From assembly GCA_030827475.1 (NCBI GenBank), contig JAUREJ010000011.1:12540-55641 (forward strand): a stretch of 43,102 bases of DNA. Direction: 5' to 3'. The notes under the pieces were generated by a model that was not told the DNA's origin, did not search any database, and saw nothing but the letters and a program-made list of their open reading frames with translations. Source of the DNA: Candidatus Poseidonia sp. Lineage in GTDB: Archaea; Thermoplasmatota; Poseidoniia; Poseidoniales; Poseidoniaceae. Position 1 is the stretch's first letter. Each line of letters begins with the position of its first letter. Below are positions 7,042 through 15,275 of the stretch, one piece after another. Made by a program: the position numbers and the translations under genes.

Positions 7042-7293
7042 ATGAGAGGCAAAGGCTCCCAGAAGAAGGCTCGCTTGGAACGCTTGAAAAACGAAATCGT
7101 CGATTACGTCACGAACACCCCCGGCGTCTCCGCAGCGGACATCGTCGCCTTTCTTTCCAACGAACGAAAGATGCGAAACCACGGATTGACCACACGAAAA
7201 GTTGGTTTGTTCATCCCCCTGCACCTGGCCGACATGATCAATTTCCGTTTGGACGCTTCAACCGGCAAGCGAATCTACCACGCAGCCGCCTGA
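7042..7293 (+). CDS. Small winged-helix-like protein
   Basis: An 83-residue basic protein. After a Lys/Arg-rich start, residues 17-50 (EIVDYVTNTPG, SAADIVAFLSNERK) read like the first two helices of a winged helix-turn-helix domain, and the C-terminal part contains a short beta-wing-like end (GKRIYHAA). It may bind nucleic acid. ATG at 7042 is used; the two upstream ATGs are out of frame. It lies between the island operon (divergent) and the amino-sugar genes downstream on the same strand. It could regulate either neighbour, but that is conjecture. Confidence 0.65.
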   Translation: MRGKGSQKKARLERLKNEIVDYVTNTPGVSAADIVAFLSNERKMRNHGLTTRKVGLFIPLHLADMINFRLDASTGKRIYHAAA

Positions 7294-7334
7294 GCAAACA
7301 CCACCTTCATGCCACAGAGCTTCATGGCGTGGCC

Positions 7335-8012
7335 ATGGACTGGCAGAGCATGACAACAGCGGCCGCTCTTTTCCCATCGTTTGACGGCACCGAGGACGGA
7401 TGTTTGCCGACCCTGCCTGTCAGGGGCCCAGTCTGGACCCTGCTCAACCCGAACGAGGCGACCGGTTTGAAGGCGCAAATGAGCGCCCTCTCCGGGGCGA
7501 TTGATGTTGACAACCAGGGTTTCTTTGTCCGCGGAGAGGGGATCATCATCGATGCCTCGGCGACCGTCGAGGCGGGGGCCTACCTCATCGGCCCATGCTA
7601 CGTCGGTCCTCGGGCCGTCGTCCGCAGCGGGGCCTATGTTCGAGAATATTCGTGGATTTGTGCCGATGCGGTCGTGGGTCACGCTACCGAAGTCAAACAC
7701 AGCATCCTCCTGCCGGGCGCCAAAGCGCCCCATTTCAATTACGTCGGCGATTCCATTCTCGGAAAGGACGTCAACCTTGGCGCAGGTACCAAACTCAGCA
7801 ACCTTCGCAACGACGGCGGTGAAGTTCACCTTCGGGTCAACGGCGAGCGGGTTGCGAGCGGGTTGCGAAAGTTTGGCGCTCTGTTGGGTGAAGGCGTCGC
7901 CTTGGGCTGCAACAGCGTCACCAACCCTGGTGTCATCTTGGGTTGCGACAGCGTGGTTTGGCCCAACGTCACGGTAACGGGCGTCCATGGAGCAAAGAGC
8001 GAACATCGTTGA
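7335..8012 (+). CDS. Left-handed beta-helix (GlmU C-terminal-like) acyltransferase
   Basis: A 225-residue protein of the hexapeptide-repeat superfamily, similar to the acetyltransferase half of GlmU and to stand-alone archaeal versions. Features are the hexapeptide series from about residue 75 (IIDASATVEAGAYLIGPCYVG), then VRSGAYVREY, VGHATEVKHS, KAPHFNYVGDS and NLGAGTKLSN, a block that is highly conserved in sugar-nucleotide N-acetyltransferases. There is no nucleotidyltransferase domain. ATG at 7335 is used; GTG at 7329 is possible. The GlmM-like gene starts 9 bases after its stop, so the two are probably co-transcribed and together act on amino-sugar phosphates toward UDP-GlcNAc. Exact substrate is not proven. 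Confidence 0.87.
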   Translation: MDWQSMTTAAALFPSFDGTEDGCLPTLPVRGPVWTLLNPNEATGLKAQMSALSGAIDVDNQGFFVRGEGIIIDASATVEAGAYLIGPCYVGPRAVVRSGAYVREYSWICADAVVGHATEVKHSILLPGAKAPHFNYVGDSILGKDVNLGAGTKLSNLRNDGGEVHLRVNGERVASGLRKFGALLGEGVALGCNSVTNPGVILGCDSVVWPNVTVTGVHGAKSEHR

Positions 8013-8021
8013 GGGAGCCCC

Positions 8022-9653
8022 GTGGAATCATCGTTTTTCGGCACGGACGGGATTCGGGGAAAGACCTCGGTCCAGACGGTGGACGAGGCCGAAGCCATCG
8101 ATCTGCTCGTCAACGAACGGACGCTCACACCTGCCTTCATGAGGGTGCTTGGTGAAGCGCTCTCCCATGTCCAACCGGGCCTGCCCGGTGAAGGCGAACG
8201 CGTGGTCATCGGCTGGGACCGCCGACCGCACAACCCCGATCTGGTTGAGGCGTTGACACTCGGTTTGCGCCTTACGGGAAGTGAGGTCGTTCACATTGGC
8301 GAGTGCGCAACGCCCACCCTTCATCACGCCGTGCTGGCCTTTGGGGCTCGAATCGGGTGCATGATCACCGCCAGTCACAATCCAGTCACCGATTCGGGCA
8401 TCAAGGTGTTCGATGCGAACGGGTACAAATCCACCCCCAAGACCGAGGAGGACATCAGCCGTACCCTTCGACAGCTCGCCGCTGAAGATCGGGAAGTGGA
8501 CGAGGTTGACCGACGTTCTGCCGCTCGTCCCGACGCCGTCCATAAAACGTGGTCTGCAGAGGCTCACGCCGCATGGCTGACCCACCGATGGGACCTCTTT
8601 GGCGACCTCTTCGGAGGGTGCAGCGAAGCCTTGGCTGACGGCACCTTCGCCGACCCGCTTCTGCTCGATTGTGCGGGCGGCTTTGGACGAGGATGGCTCG
8701 CACCGTGGTTCGCTCAACGAGGGATCGCGTGTCGCGAAGTGAGCCAAAACGTCACCCTGCTCAACGACGGTTGCGGGGCAGGCGACTTCTCACCAACCCA
8801 ACGATGGACCCACGAGGAGGCGGCCGCCTCAACACACCGGCTCATCAGCCAACTCAAACCCGCCCCCGAAGGGCAGTGGGTGGGTGCAGCGCTGGACGGG
8901 GACGGGGACCGATGTCTGCTCATTCAAGCCACCTCAACGGGCTACAAAGTCGTTGACGGTGATGCGATGGCGGCCGTGTTGATGGCGGCAAGCCGAGACA
9001 ACGGGTGGTCGTTCGCTGCGAGCATTGAATCCGATGTTGCACTGCCGTCCTTTGTCCGCACTCAAGATCCCACGGCCAAAACTCACGAAACCGCCGTGGG
9101 CGACCGATGGCTGGCCTTTGCACTGCGACCCGCCGAAGGAGGGCTCCTTCAGCACACGTCGATGCCCCTGTGCCTTGGAATCGAAGATTCAGGTCACCTC
9201 ATTCTTCCTGCCCCGCATCCTATGGACGACGAACGTTGGAGCCTCGTGGGCGACGGGGCAGCAACATTGTGCGCCGTCCTGCAAGCCGCTGACCGGGGTG
9301 CTTCGGTTGACTTTGAGCGGGGTTGGAAGTCTCGCATTTCAGTCACTGAAAGCCATCGAGAACGCTGGCATCCACGGGCGGAGGTCTTTGAAACCGTGGC
9401 TCAGTGCATTGAAACCCACCTCCGGGAACACGTTGGCTCTCCAGAGAGAAGGACCGTGAAAGGCGAAGCGAACCTCTTGCTGATTGCTGCGGAGGGCCCC
9501 GGAGGAGCAGCCTCCGTGGGGGTTCGAAACAGCGGGACGCAAGCCAAAACAACCCTCTCCGTTCGGTTGTCTCCGGGCACGCCCGCCGAACCGTTTGTGG
9601 GGTTGATGACCGAAGTTCGGCATCTGCTCGCCTCTGCGCTGTGCGAGGCTTAG
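8022..9653 (+). CDS. glmM: Phosphoglucosamine/phosphohexomutase (GlmM-like)
   Basis: A 543-residue alpha-D-phosphohexomutase. It opens with FFGTDGIRG (5-13), the GlmM-type start. The catalytic phosphoserine is Ser118 in TASHNP. The metal-binding loop is Asp292-Gly-Asp294-Gly-Asp296-Arg, the sugar loop is GIEDSGH (386-392), and the phosphate loop RNSGT lies near the C-terminus. It is about 90 residues longer than most GlmM, mainly through insertions between the domains. The start is GTG at 8022, 9 bases after the upstream gene. The stop TAG shares the tetranucleotide TTAG with the convergent membrane-protein gene. GlmM is favoured over PMM/PGM by the first motif and by the LbH neighbour. Confidence 0.9.
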   Translation: MESSFFGTDGIRGKTSVQTVDEAEAIDLLVNERTLTPAFMRVLGEALSHVQPGLPGEGERVVIGWDRRPHNPDLVEALTLGLRLTGSEVVHIGECATPTLHHAVLAFGARIGCMITASHNPVTDSGIKVFDANGYKSTPKTEEDISRTLRQLAAEDREVDEVDRRSAARPDAVHKTWSAEAHAAWLTHRWDLFGDLFGGCSEALADGTFADPLLLDCAGGFGRGWLAPWFAQRGIACREVSQNVTLLNDGCGAGDFSPTQRWTHEEAAASTHRLISQLKPAPEGQWVGAALDGDGDRCLLIQATSTGYKVVDGDAMAAVLMAASRDNGWSFAASIESDVALPSFVRTQDPTAKTHETAVGDRWLAFALRPAEGGLLQHTSMPLCLGIEDSGHLILPAPHPMDDERWSLVGDGAATLCAVLQAADRGASVDFERGWKSRISVTESHRERWHPRAEVFETVAQCIETHLREHVGSPERRTVKGEANLLLIAAEGPGGAASVGVRNSGTQAKTTLSVRLSPGTPAEPFVGLMTEVRHLLASALCEA

Positions 9654-12600
9654 TCGTCCATGAGGGCTACTTCGTTCGCCTGCGTCAGAGCGGTCACGGT
9701 GAACAACAAGACCGCTGAAGCAACGAGAAGCACGAGCACATAGCTCGCCGTGGCTCCGCCGATCAGCGCCACGGCTGCAACCAACCACGCAACGACCAAA
9801 TCGACCGCCCCGACCACGCGCCAGGATTTCCTGCGGGTCAATATTCCCGATACCCAAGCCGTTGCCGAAACCAGCAGCCCCACCAAGGAAAGCGCGACGA
9901 GTGAGCCAGCCATGACGGCTGACGGGAAAAGCAGAAGGTGGCAGGCCCAAAGGGCTGAGCTCAGCCACAACCCGTGCCGACCTTGAACGGCCAAACCGGC
10001 CCAAATAACGGCGACAACCCCCGCTCCAGCAGTGCTCACCGGGAACGTCAAGGGCGGCGAAACGGGGGAGAGCACCCAAACCGTGAGTGATTGGATCGAG
10101 AACGGCACCAGCACGAGGACCGTCAAGGCAACGGCGGGTTGCTCCCAGGCTCGCCCCCGACGCAGACCGGTCGCTAATGCGAGGACGGTGGCCAAACCCA
10201 ACGAGAGGAACGCTGCTCCGACCAGCCAAGCGGTTCGCCCTCCTGCCGTGCGATGGTCGGCGAGACCGCGATTCAACCGTTCGCCTTCGACCCAATCGTA
10301 CACCAGCACCATCCCGAGAAGCAGGCCTTCCATCGCTAGCAACGGTACCGTCCACGACCACGTGCCGTCGAACGGGTCGGTTTGGAAGGGAACGGGGACC
10401 TCCCCCCCCAAGAGCAGGCCCAACAACCGGTCGGCCACGAGAGCGACAAAAACGAATTCGAGCGCGCTTGGGAGGCGAAGACCGAGGTCGTTACGACCGC
10501 CCAGACCCATGGCGGCAAGCGTCATCACCGCACCCATGAGAACGACTTGGTGAAGCGCATCGTCGCTCAGGACGCCAACCGTCATTCGTCCAGCGAGGTG
10601 AACGAGTACCAAACCCCCCATAGCGACGGCGATGGGGAGTTCAACGCCCAACACGTCGGGCAAACGCAAACCGATGGTGTTCGCCCGCAACCGAGCGAGC
10701 CCCACCAGCAAGACGGCAAAGACGGCGCTAAACACCAGCGCTTCAAGTCCGTATGCGGTGGCGTAGGCGAACCAAGCCGAGCCGAAGAACGCCACGAGCA
10801 GGAACAAGAGCAGCACGACGGGGCGGTAGTGAATATCGCCCACCAGCAAGTCGTCCTCCTGTCCCACATCACTGCGTTTGGCGCGCTTGCGCTGCCGCTC
10901 AGCCAGCGCCAACAATTCTGCATCCAAGCTCTTGAGAGCGGTTGACGTGGCATCGGAAGAACCGTCGAGGAGTCGGTCAACACGCGCTCGTTTTTCGGCG
11001 TAGGTCGCCAGGCGCTCCTCGCGAACCGTGAGCGATTTGAGGCCCGAACGAACATCGGCTTGGAAAGCCAAATACGCTCCAACAAGCACAAACAAGACCC
11101 CTGCAGCAAGGACTGTTTCACTGCTATCAAGCGCTTGTCCGGCCAAGCCCATGCTGACCAGGAGGCCAACGGCGCCAAGCGAGGGGAGAAGCAAGGCGTC
11201 CAAGACGCTAAGGCGTTGCAAATAAAGTGCCAGGGAAATGGCTCCCATCGCAGTCAACAGACGTACATTGGTCTCGGCTGTGAACCAGGCCGAACCCGTA
11301 AGCAACGCGCCCCGTTCAGGAGCGAGCGCCATCGTGAGAAACAGAGCGGTGACCACACCGAGATGAAGGGTTAAGAGGCGGCCGGGAAGCGATTGCTCCT
11401 CTCGTTGCACGGTGCCTTCCGCTGTGGCGGTTTCAAGTCGATGGACTGACGACTGGACGAACAGAAAACTTCCAGCGGTCAACATCACCGCCCAGGTCGC
11501 CTCGTCTCCGTAGCGCCATGCAAGTGCGACGGCGGCGACGGACCAAACGAGGACGAGGTTTTGGGGGCGACCTCGGTGAAGGTTGAGACGAACCATCGCC
11601 GCATGCGCAACGAGCAACGCCCCCATACCCCCAACCAACGCCAGCGATGTCAGACCGTCGGGTCGAGCCATTCCCACATAGGTCAAACACGCTGAGATGA
11701 AGCCGAGGTTCCACAAATTCAACGACTCGCTGTCCCGCAGGCGTCCGCTGATTTCGCTACGACCTGCCAGGCCAGAGCCGAGGTTCAACGACGCTTCGCC
11801 TAAACGCGAACAAACGCCAACTTGCAAACCCACCAGCAGGAACATCCACCACCCAACTTCGCTTTCTCCAAGCACGATGGGAACCACGTCGGCGTTGACC
11901 AGCCTCGCTTCCACGTCCGTGGCAAAAGCAAGCAACCACCCGTAGGGGGCCAGCACAGCCACGCCCGCCATGCTCGGAGAGGCGCGTGCGACGGCCAAAC
12001 CGGCCAAGACCGTCCACACCACGCCTTGGCTGAAGAGGAGAAGACGGGCTCCTGTCCCTCCATCCTCTGCGGGAACCAAGAGGGTGAGCAGCACGACCAC
12101 CGTTAACGAACCCAACCACAGAACATGATCGGAGACATTGGTTTGGTGCATCAACAGCACCGTGACGCAAAGCACCGATGCGACGAGGGCGAAAACGGCG
12201 TACTCGGTCAACGAGAAGGGAAGCGTGATGTCGACCGCCCCGGTGTTGAGCAGGGCGACAAAGGCCAACATGAAAGGGAGCGGTGCCAAAACAAACGGCA
12301 TCAAGGAAGGCCAAGGAACACCACGGACCACCAGATAGGAGGCGACGAAAGCCAACGTCAGCAACATCAACTGAGCAAGCGCATAACCCGTTTCGTCCCG
12401 GTGCGCAGCGATGGCCATCAGGGCGCCCACCATGCCGAGCGAAACCGAGACCGCCCAAAGGCCGGGTTTGCCGAGACCAACGGCGCTCACGGCTTGGCTC
12501 AACCAATTCTCATGATGGACGAAGCGAGTCGCCATCGCCGCATTCGCCGCCGTCACCACCGCCAGCAAAACGAAGAGGGTGAGACCGTCGTCAAGGCGGA

Positions 12601-13486
12601 CAAGGGTCAACGACCCGATCGACCAATCGTCAGACAGGGCATGAACCCCCACCCAAAGGTAGGACATGGAAATGCCGAGGCTTGCGAGGTTGCCCGAGGA
12701 CCGCAACCAAGCCAACCCGTGCATCAACACCATCGCAAGGACGAGCATCACGGCGATGCCGTTCTCCCCGTAGACCGCTCCCGCTGAACTGCCGACCGCA
12801 AAGAGAACCAGTGCGGACTGCGCGGCAACGGCGTCCTCGTCGTGGCGAAACGCGAGCGCGACGTTCAAGCCAACCAGTCCCACGAGCAGGCCTCCAAGTG
12901 CATGGCCTGAGCTGGGGCCAACCCCGTCAAGCCAACCCCAACGCCAAGCATCAAGGGCCAATCCGTAGAGCAGTTTCATCGATATGATCACCCATGTGAT
13001 GCCCAGAACGTGCATGGCATCCCGTTGAATCCAACGTTCGCCCAAAACCAATCCAACCGCAGCCATGGCGAGCAACCCCAACGCCCCGAGCACCGGTGGA
13101 AGCACCGTTCCAACGAGCGCTCCAATCGCCGTCCACACCACAACCATCGCCACGGCGAGGCCTTTGCCCAGTTGTTGTTCCCCGTGGACGGCGAGGTGTT
13201 GGGTGGTGTCTTGCTCCGTCTCAGCGCCGGATGTCAACGAAAAGAGTTCGCTCACCTCGCCCACCGCTGCATCGACGGGGGATGCCGCGGTGCTGTCTGC
13301 CTCATCAGGCATCGCCTCATCGGGCACCGCCTCATCCGGCACCGCCTCATCCGGCACCGCCTCATCGGGCGAAGCGACCATGAAGGAGCCCAAATTAAGT
13401 CCCGTCGGGCGTTTGAATGACTGCTCTCGAAGCACATCGTCCTCGGAGGAGGTTGGCGCATCGGTCTGCGGAGCCCCCTCTTCCAT
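9650..13486 (-). CDS. Giant multi-spanning membrane protein (1278 residues), function unknown
   Basis: A very large integral membrane protein. A hydrophilic acidic N-terminal tail of about 105 residues contains a pentapeptide repeat (residues 40-64). It is followed by several dozen hydrophobic stretches of 18-22 residues separated by short loops. A single long hydrophilic stretch around residues 800-875, with runs of Arg, Lys, Glu and Leu (VREERLATYAEKRARVDRLL; LLALAERQRKRAKR), looks like a cytoplasmic coiled coil and divides the membrane part in two. No transporter, polymerase or glycosyltransferase signature was recognised. Start ATG at 13486; stop TAA overlaps the glmM stop in TTAG. It could be an envelope or polysaccharide-assembly factor, but that is only a guess from its form. 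Confidence 0.85.
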   Translation of the reverse strand: MEEGAPQTDAPTSSEDDVLREQSFKRPTGLNLGSFMVASPDEAVPDEAVPDEAVPDEAMPDEADSTAASPVDAAVGEVSELFSLTSGAETEQDTTQHLAVHGEQQLGKGLAVAMVVVWTAIGALVGTVLPPVLGALGLLAMAAVGLVLGERWIQRDAMHVLGITWVIISMKLLYGLALDAWRWGWLDGVGPSSGHALGGLLVGLVGLNVALAFRHDEDAVAAQSALVLFAVGSSAGAVYGENGIAVMLVLAMVLMHGLAWLRSSGNLASLGISMSYLWVGVHALSDDWSIGSLTLVRLDDGLTLFVLLAVVTAANAAMATRFVHHENWLSQAVSAVGLGKPGLWAVSVSLGMVGALMAIAAHRDETGYALAQLMLLTLAFVASYLVVRGVPWPSLMPFVLAPLPFMLAFVALLNTGAVDITLPFSLTEYAVFALVASVLCVTVLLMHQTNVSDHVLWLGSLTVVVLLTLLVPAEDGGTGARLLLFSQGVVWTVLAGLAVARASPSMAGVAVLAPYGWLLAFATDVEARLVNADVVPIVLGESEVGWWMFLLVGLQVGVCSRLGEASLNLGSGLAGRSEISGRLRDSESLNLWNLGFISACLTYVGMARPDGLTSLALVGGMGALLVAHAAMVRLNLHRGRPQNLVLVWSVAAVALAWRYGDEATWAVMLTAGSFLFVQSSVHRLETATAEGTVQREEQSLPGRLLTLHLGVVTALFLTMALAPERGALLTGSAWFTAETNVRLLTAMGAISLALYLQRLSVLDALLLPSLGAVGLLVSMGLAGQALDSSETVLAAGVLFVLVGAYLAFQADVRSGLKSLTVREERLATYAEKRARVDRLLDGSSDATSTALKSLDAELLALAERQRKRAKRSDVGQEDDLLVGDIHYRPVVLLLFLLVAFFGSAWFAYATAYGLEALVFSAVFAVLLVGLARLRANTIGLRLPDVLGVELPIAVAMGGLVLVHLAGRMTVGVLSDDALHQVVLMGAVMTLAAMGLGGRNDLGLRLPSALEFVFVALVADRLLGLLLGGEVPVPFQTDPFDGTWSWTVPLLAMEGLLLGMVLVYDWVEGERLNRGLADHRTAGGRTAWLVGAAFLSLGLATVLALATGLRRGRAWEQPAVALTVLVLVPFSIQSLTVWVLSPVSPPLTFPVSTAGAGVVAVIWAGLAVQGRHGLWLSSALWACHLLLFPSAVMAGSLVALSLVGLLVSATAWVSGILTRRKSWRVVGAVDLVVAWLVAAVALIGGATASYVLVLLVASAVLLFTVTALTQANEVALMDD
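13295..13369 (-). repeat. Five tandem 15-base units encoding PDEA(V/M/D)
   Basis: Residues 40-64 of the giant membrane protein are PDEAV three times, then PDEAM and PDEAD. At DNA level the units are near-identical 15-mers (plus-strand core GGCACCGCCTCATC), so the array grew recently by slippage or unequal exchange and probably varies in copy number. The encoded tail is acidic and probably disordered. Confidence 0.9.
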
Positions 13487-13667
13487 GCCGGTAGGTCACA
13501 GGGTGATGACTTCAAGTTGACCGAAAGGCGGGGAGACGACGAGCGGTTTTGGAGCAAAAAACGAGGAGGCGATGGGGTTCTTGCATCCCTTTACCCCACC
13601 GTTGAACGCTTGGAATGTCTCATCCTTGGGCCAAAAGGGACAAAGAGGGGCGGCAGAAACGCTCGGC

Positions 13668-15269
13668 ATGGGCGGCATCGTCGGGACCCCTTCCGGGGAC
13701 CTTCAGCAACACGGAATTTCACCTTCGGGAACGGTCTATTGGAACCTGCCTGCAGGCGATTTGGTTCACCTTGCAGTGGAACGAAACGAAGGCGTCCTCA
13801 GCGTTCACGGCGCTCTGGTCACCGAAACCGGCGAACGAACCGGACGGTCTCCGAACGACAAATTCATCGTCGACGAACCCTCGGTGTCCAAAGACATCAA
13901 CTGGGGCAACGTGAACGTCTCCACCGACATAGCGACCTTCGAGAAAATGCGAGCGAAAGTTGTTGACTTCCTCTCGCAACAAGAGGCTTTGTTCGTTCAA
14001 GACCTGTATTGCGGCGCTGACTTTTCTGAAGCCCTCCCCATCCGGGTGATCAACCACAACGCCTGGCACAACGCCTTCGCTCGTAACATGTTCATCCGTC
14101 CGGATACTGCCCAACTTGAGAAGCACGAACCCGAATTCACCGTGCTTCACGCACCGCACTTGGAAGCCGACCCGGATGCTGACGGCCTCAATTCCCAGTG
14201 CTTCGTGATCGTAAATTATGCTGCAAAAGAGGTCATCATCGGCGGCACGCGTTATGCGGGAGAGATCAAGAAGTCCATCTTCTCGGTGATGAACCTCATC
14301 CTACCCAAGAAAGGCATTCTGCCCATGCACTGCTCCGCCAACACCAACGGCGACAACACGGCAATTTTCTTCGGCCTCTCCGGCACCGGGAAAACCACGC
14401 TTTCGGCCGACCCAAAGCGCGCCCTTATCGGCGATGACGAGCACGGATGGGGCGCCAACGGTGTGTTCAACTTTGAAGGCGGTTGCTATGCCAAACTCAT
14501 TGACCTCTCCGAAGAGGACGAACCCGCCATCTTCGCCACCACCCGAAAGCATGGCACCGTCCTCGAGAACATTGTTCTTGACGCTGAAGGCGTTCCCGAC
14601 TTCCACGACACCTCGAAGACACAAAACACCCGCGGGTCCTACCCGATCGAATTCATTGACAACCGAACCGCAGACTCAAAGGGCGGTCACCCACAAAACG
14701 TGATATTCCTAACGTGCGATGCCTTTGGCGTCTTACCGCCCATCTCCCGCCTCACCCCATCCCAGGCTGCCTATCACTTCATTTCAGGGTACACCGCCAA
14801 GGTGGCCGGCACCGAAATGGGCGTGAAGGAGCCCCAAGCCACCTTTTCAGCCTGTTTTGGTGAACCTTTCATGCCGATGCACCCCGGCGTCTACGCCGAC
14901 CTGCTGTCCGAAAAGATGGCCCAGCACGGTTCCACGGCGTGGCTCATCAACACCGGCTGGTCCGGAGGTGCCTACGGCGAAGGGAACCGAATGAAGATCA
15001 AATACACCCGAGCCATGCTCAACGCAGCGCTCGACGGCGAGCTTGATCATGTGGAGTTTATCACCGATGAGCGGTTTGGCTTTGAGGTCCCCACCTCCTG
15101 CCCCGGTGTGCCTTCTGAAGTGCTTCAGCCGAGGGCCACGTGGGCAATCGGTGAAGCCTACGACGCCACGGCCGACAAGTTGGCCATCATGTTCAAGGAG
15201 AATTTCAAGCGTTACGAGGCCGGGGTTTCCACCGAAGTCAACGCTGCTGCGCCGGCTCCGCTTGCCTAA
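13668..15269 (+). CDS. pckA: Phosphoenolpyruvate carboxykinase, ATP-dependent
   Basis: A 533-residue ATP-type PEPCK, which interconverts oxaloacetate plus ATP with PEP, CO2 and ADP at the entry to gluconeogenesis. Motifs are the RTGRSPNDKF segment near residues 57-66, the kinase P-loop GLSGTGKTTLS (236-246) and the second metal/phosphate motif GDDEHGW (255-261), followed by FEGGCYAK. The length fits the family (about 540). ATG at 13668 was chosen because homology begins just after it; the open frame extends about 96 bases upstream with unlikely sequence. The stop is 6 bases from the convergent DEAD-box helicase stop. Most archaea use other PEPCK types or PEP synthase alone, so a bacterial origin is likely. 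Confidence 0.97.
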   Translation: MGGIVGTPSGDLQQHGISPSGTVYWNLPAGDLVHLAVERNEGVLSVHGALVTETGERTGRSPNDKFIVDEPSVSKDINWGNVNVSTDIATFEKMRAKVVDFLSQQEALFVQDLYCGADFSEALPIRVINHNAWHNAFARNMFIRPDTAQLEKHEPEFTVLHAPHLEADPDADGLNSQCFVIVNYAAKEVIIGGTRYAGEIKKSIFSVMNLILPKKGILPMHCSANTNGDNTAIFFGLSGTGKTTLSADPKRALIGDDEHGWGANGVFNFEGGCYAKLIDLSEEDEPAIFATTRKHGTVLENIVLDAEGVPDFHDTSKTQNTRGSYPIEFIDNRTADSKGGHPQNVIFLTCDAFGVLPPISRLTPSQAAYHFISGYTAKVAGTEMGVKEPQATFSACFGEPFMPMHPGVYADLLSEKMAQHGSTAWLINTGWSGGAYGEGNRMKIKYTRAMLNAALDGELDHVEFITDERFGFEVPTSCPGVPSEVLQPRATWAIGEAYDATADKLAIMFKENFKRYEAGVSTEVNAAAPAPLA

Positions 15270-15275
15270 AACCAG

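Noticed and set aside
7275-8006. 243-codon minus-strand frame opposite the hexapeptide-repeat gene
   Set aside because: Shadow of the conserved LbH repeats on the plus strand.
12125-12787. 220-codon plus-strand frame within the giant membrane gene
   Set aside because: Antisense of transmembrane codons gives His/Gln/Arg-rich sequence, which is not a real protein.
13309-13372. CRISPR-like short repeats
   Set aside because: The 15-base units are in-frame coding repeats (PDEAV) with no spacers; no CRISPR array or cas gene was seen in the window.
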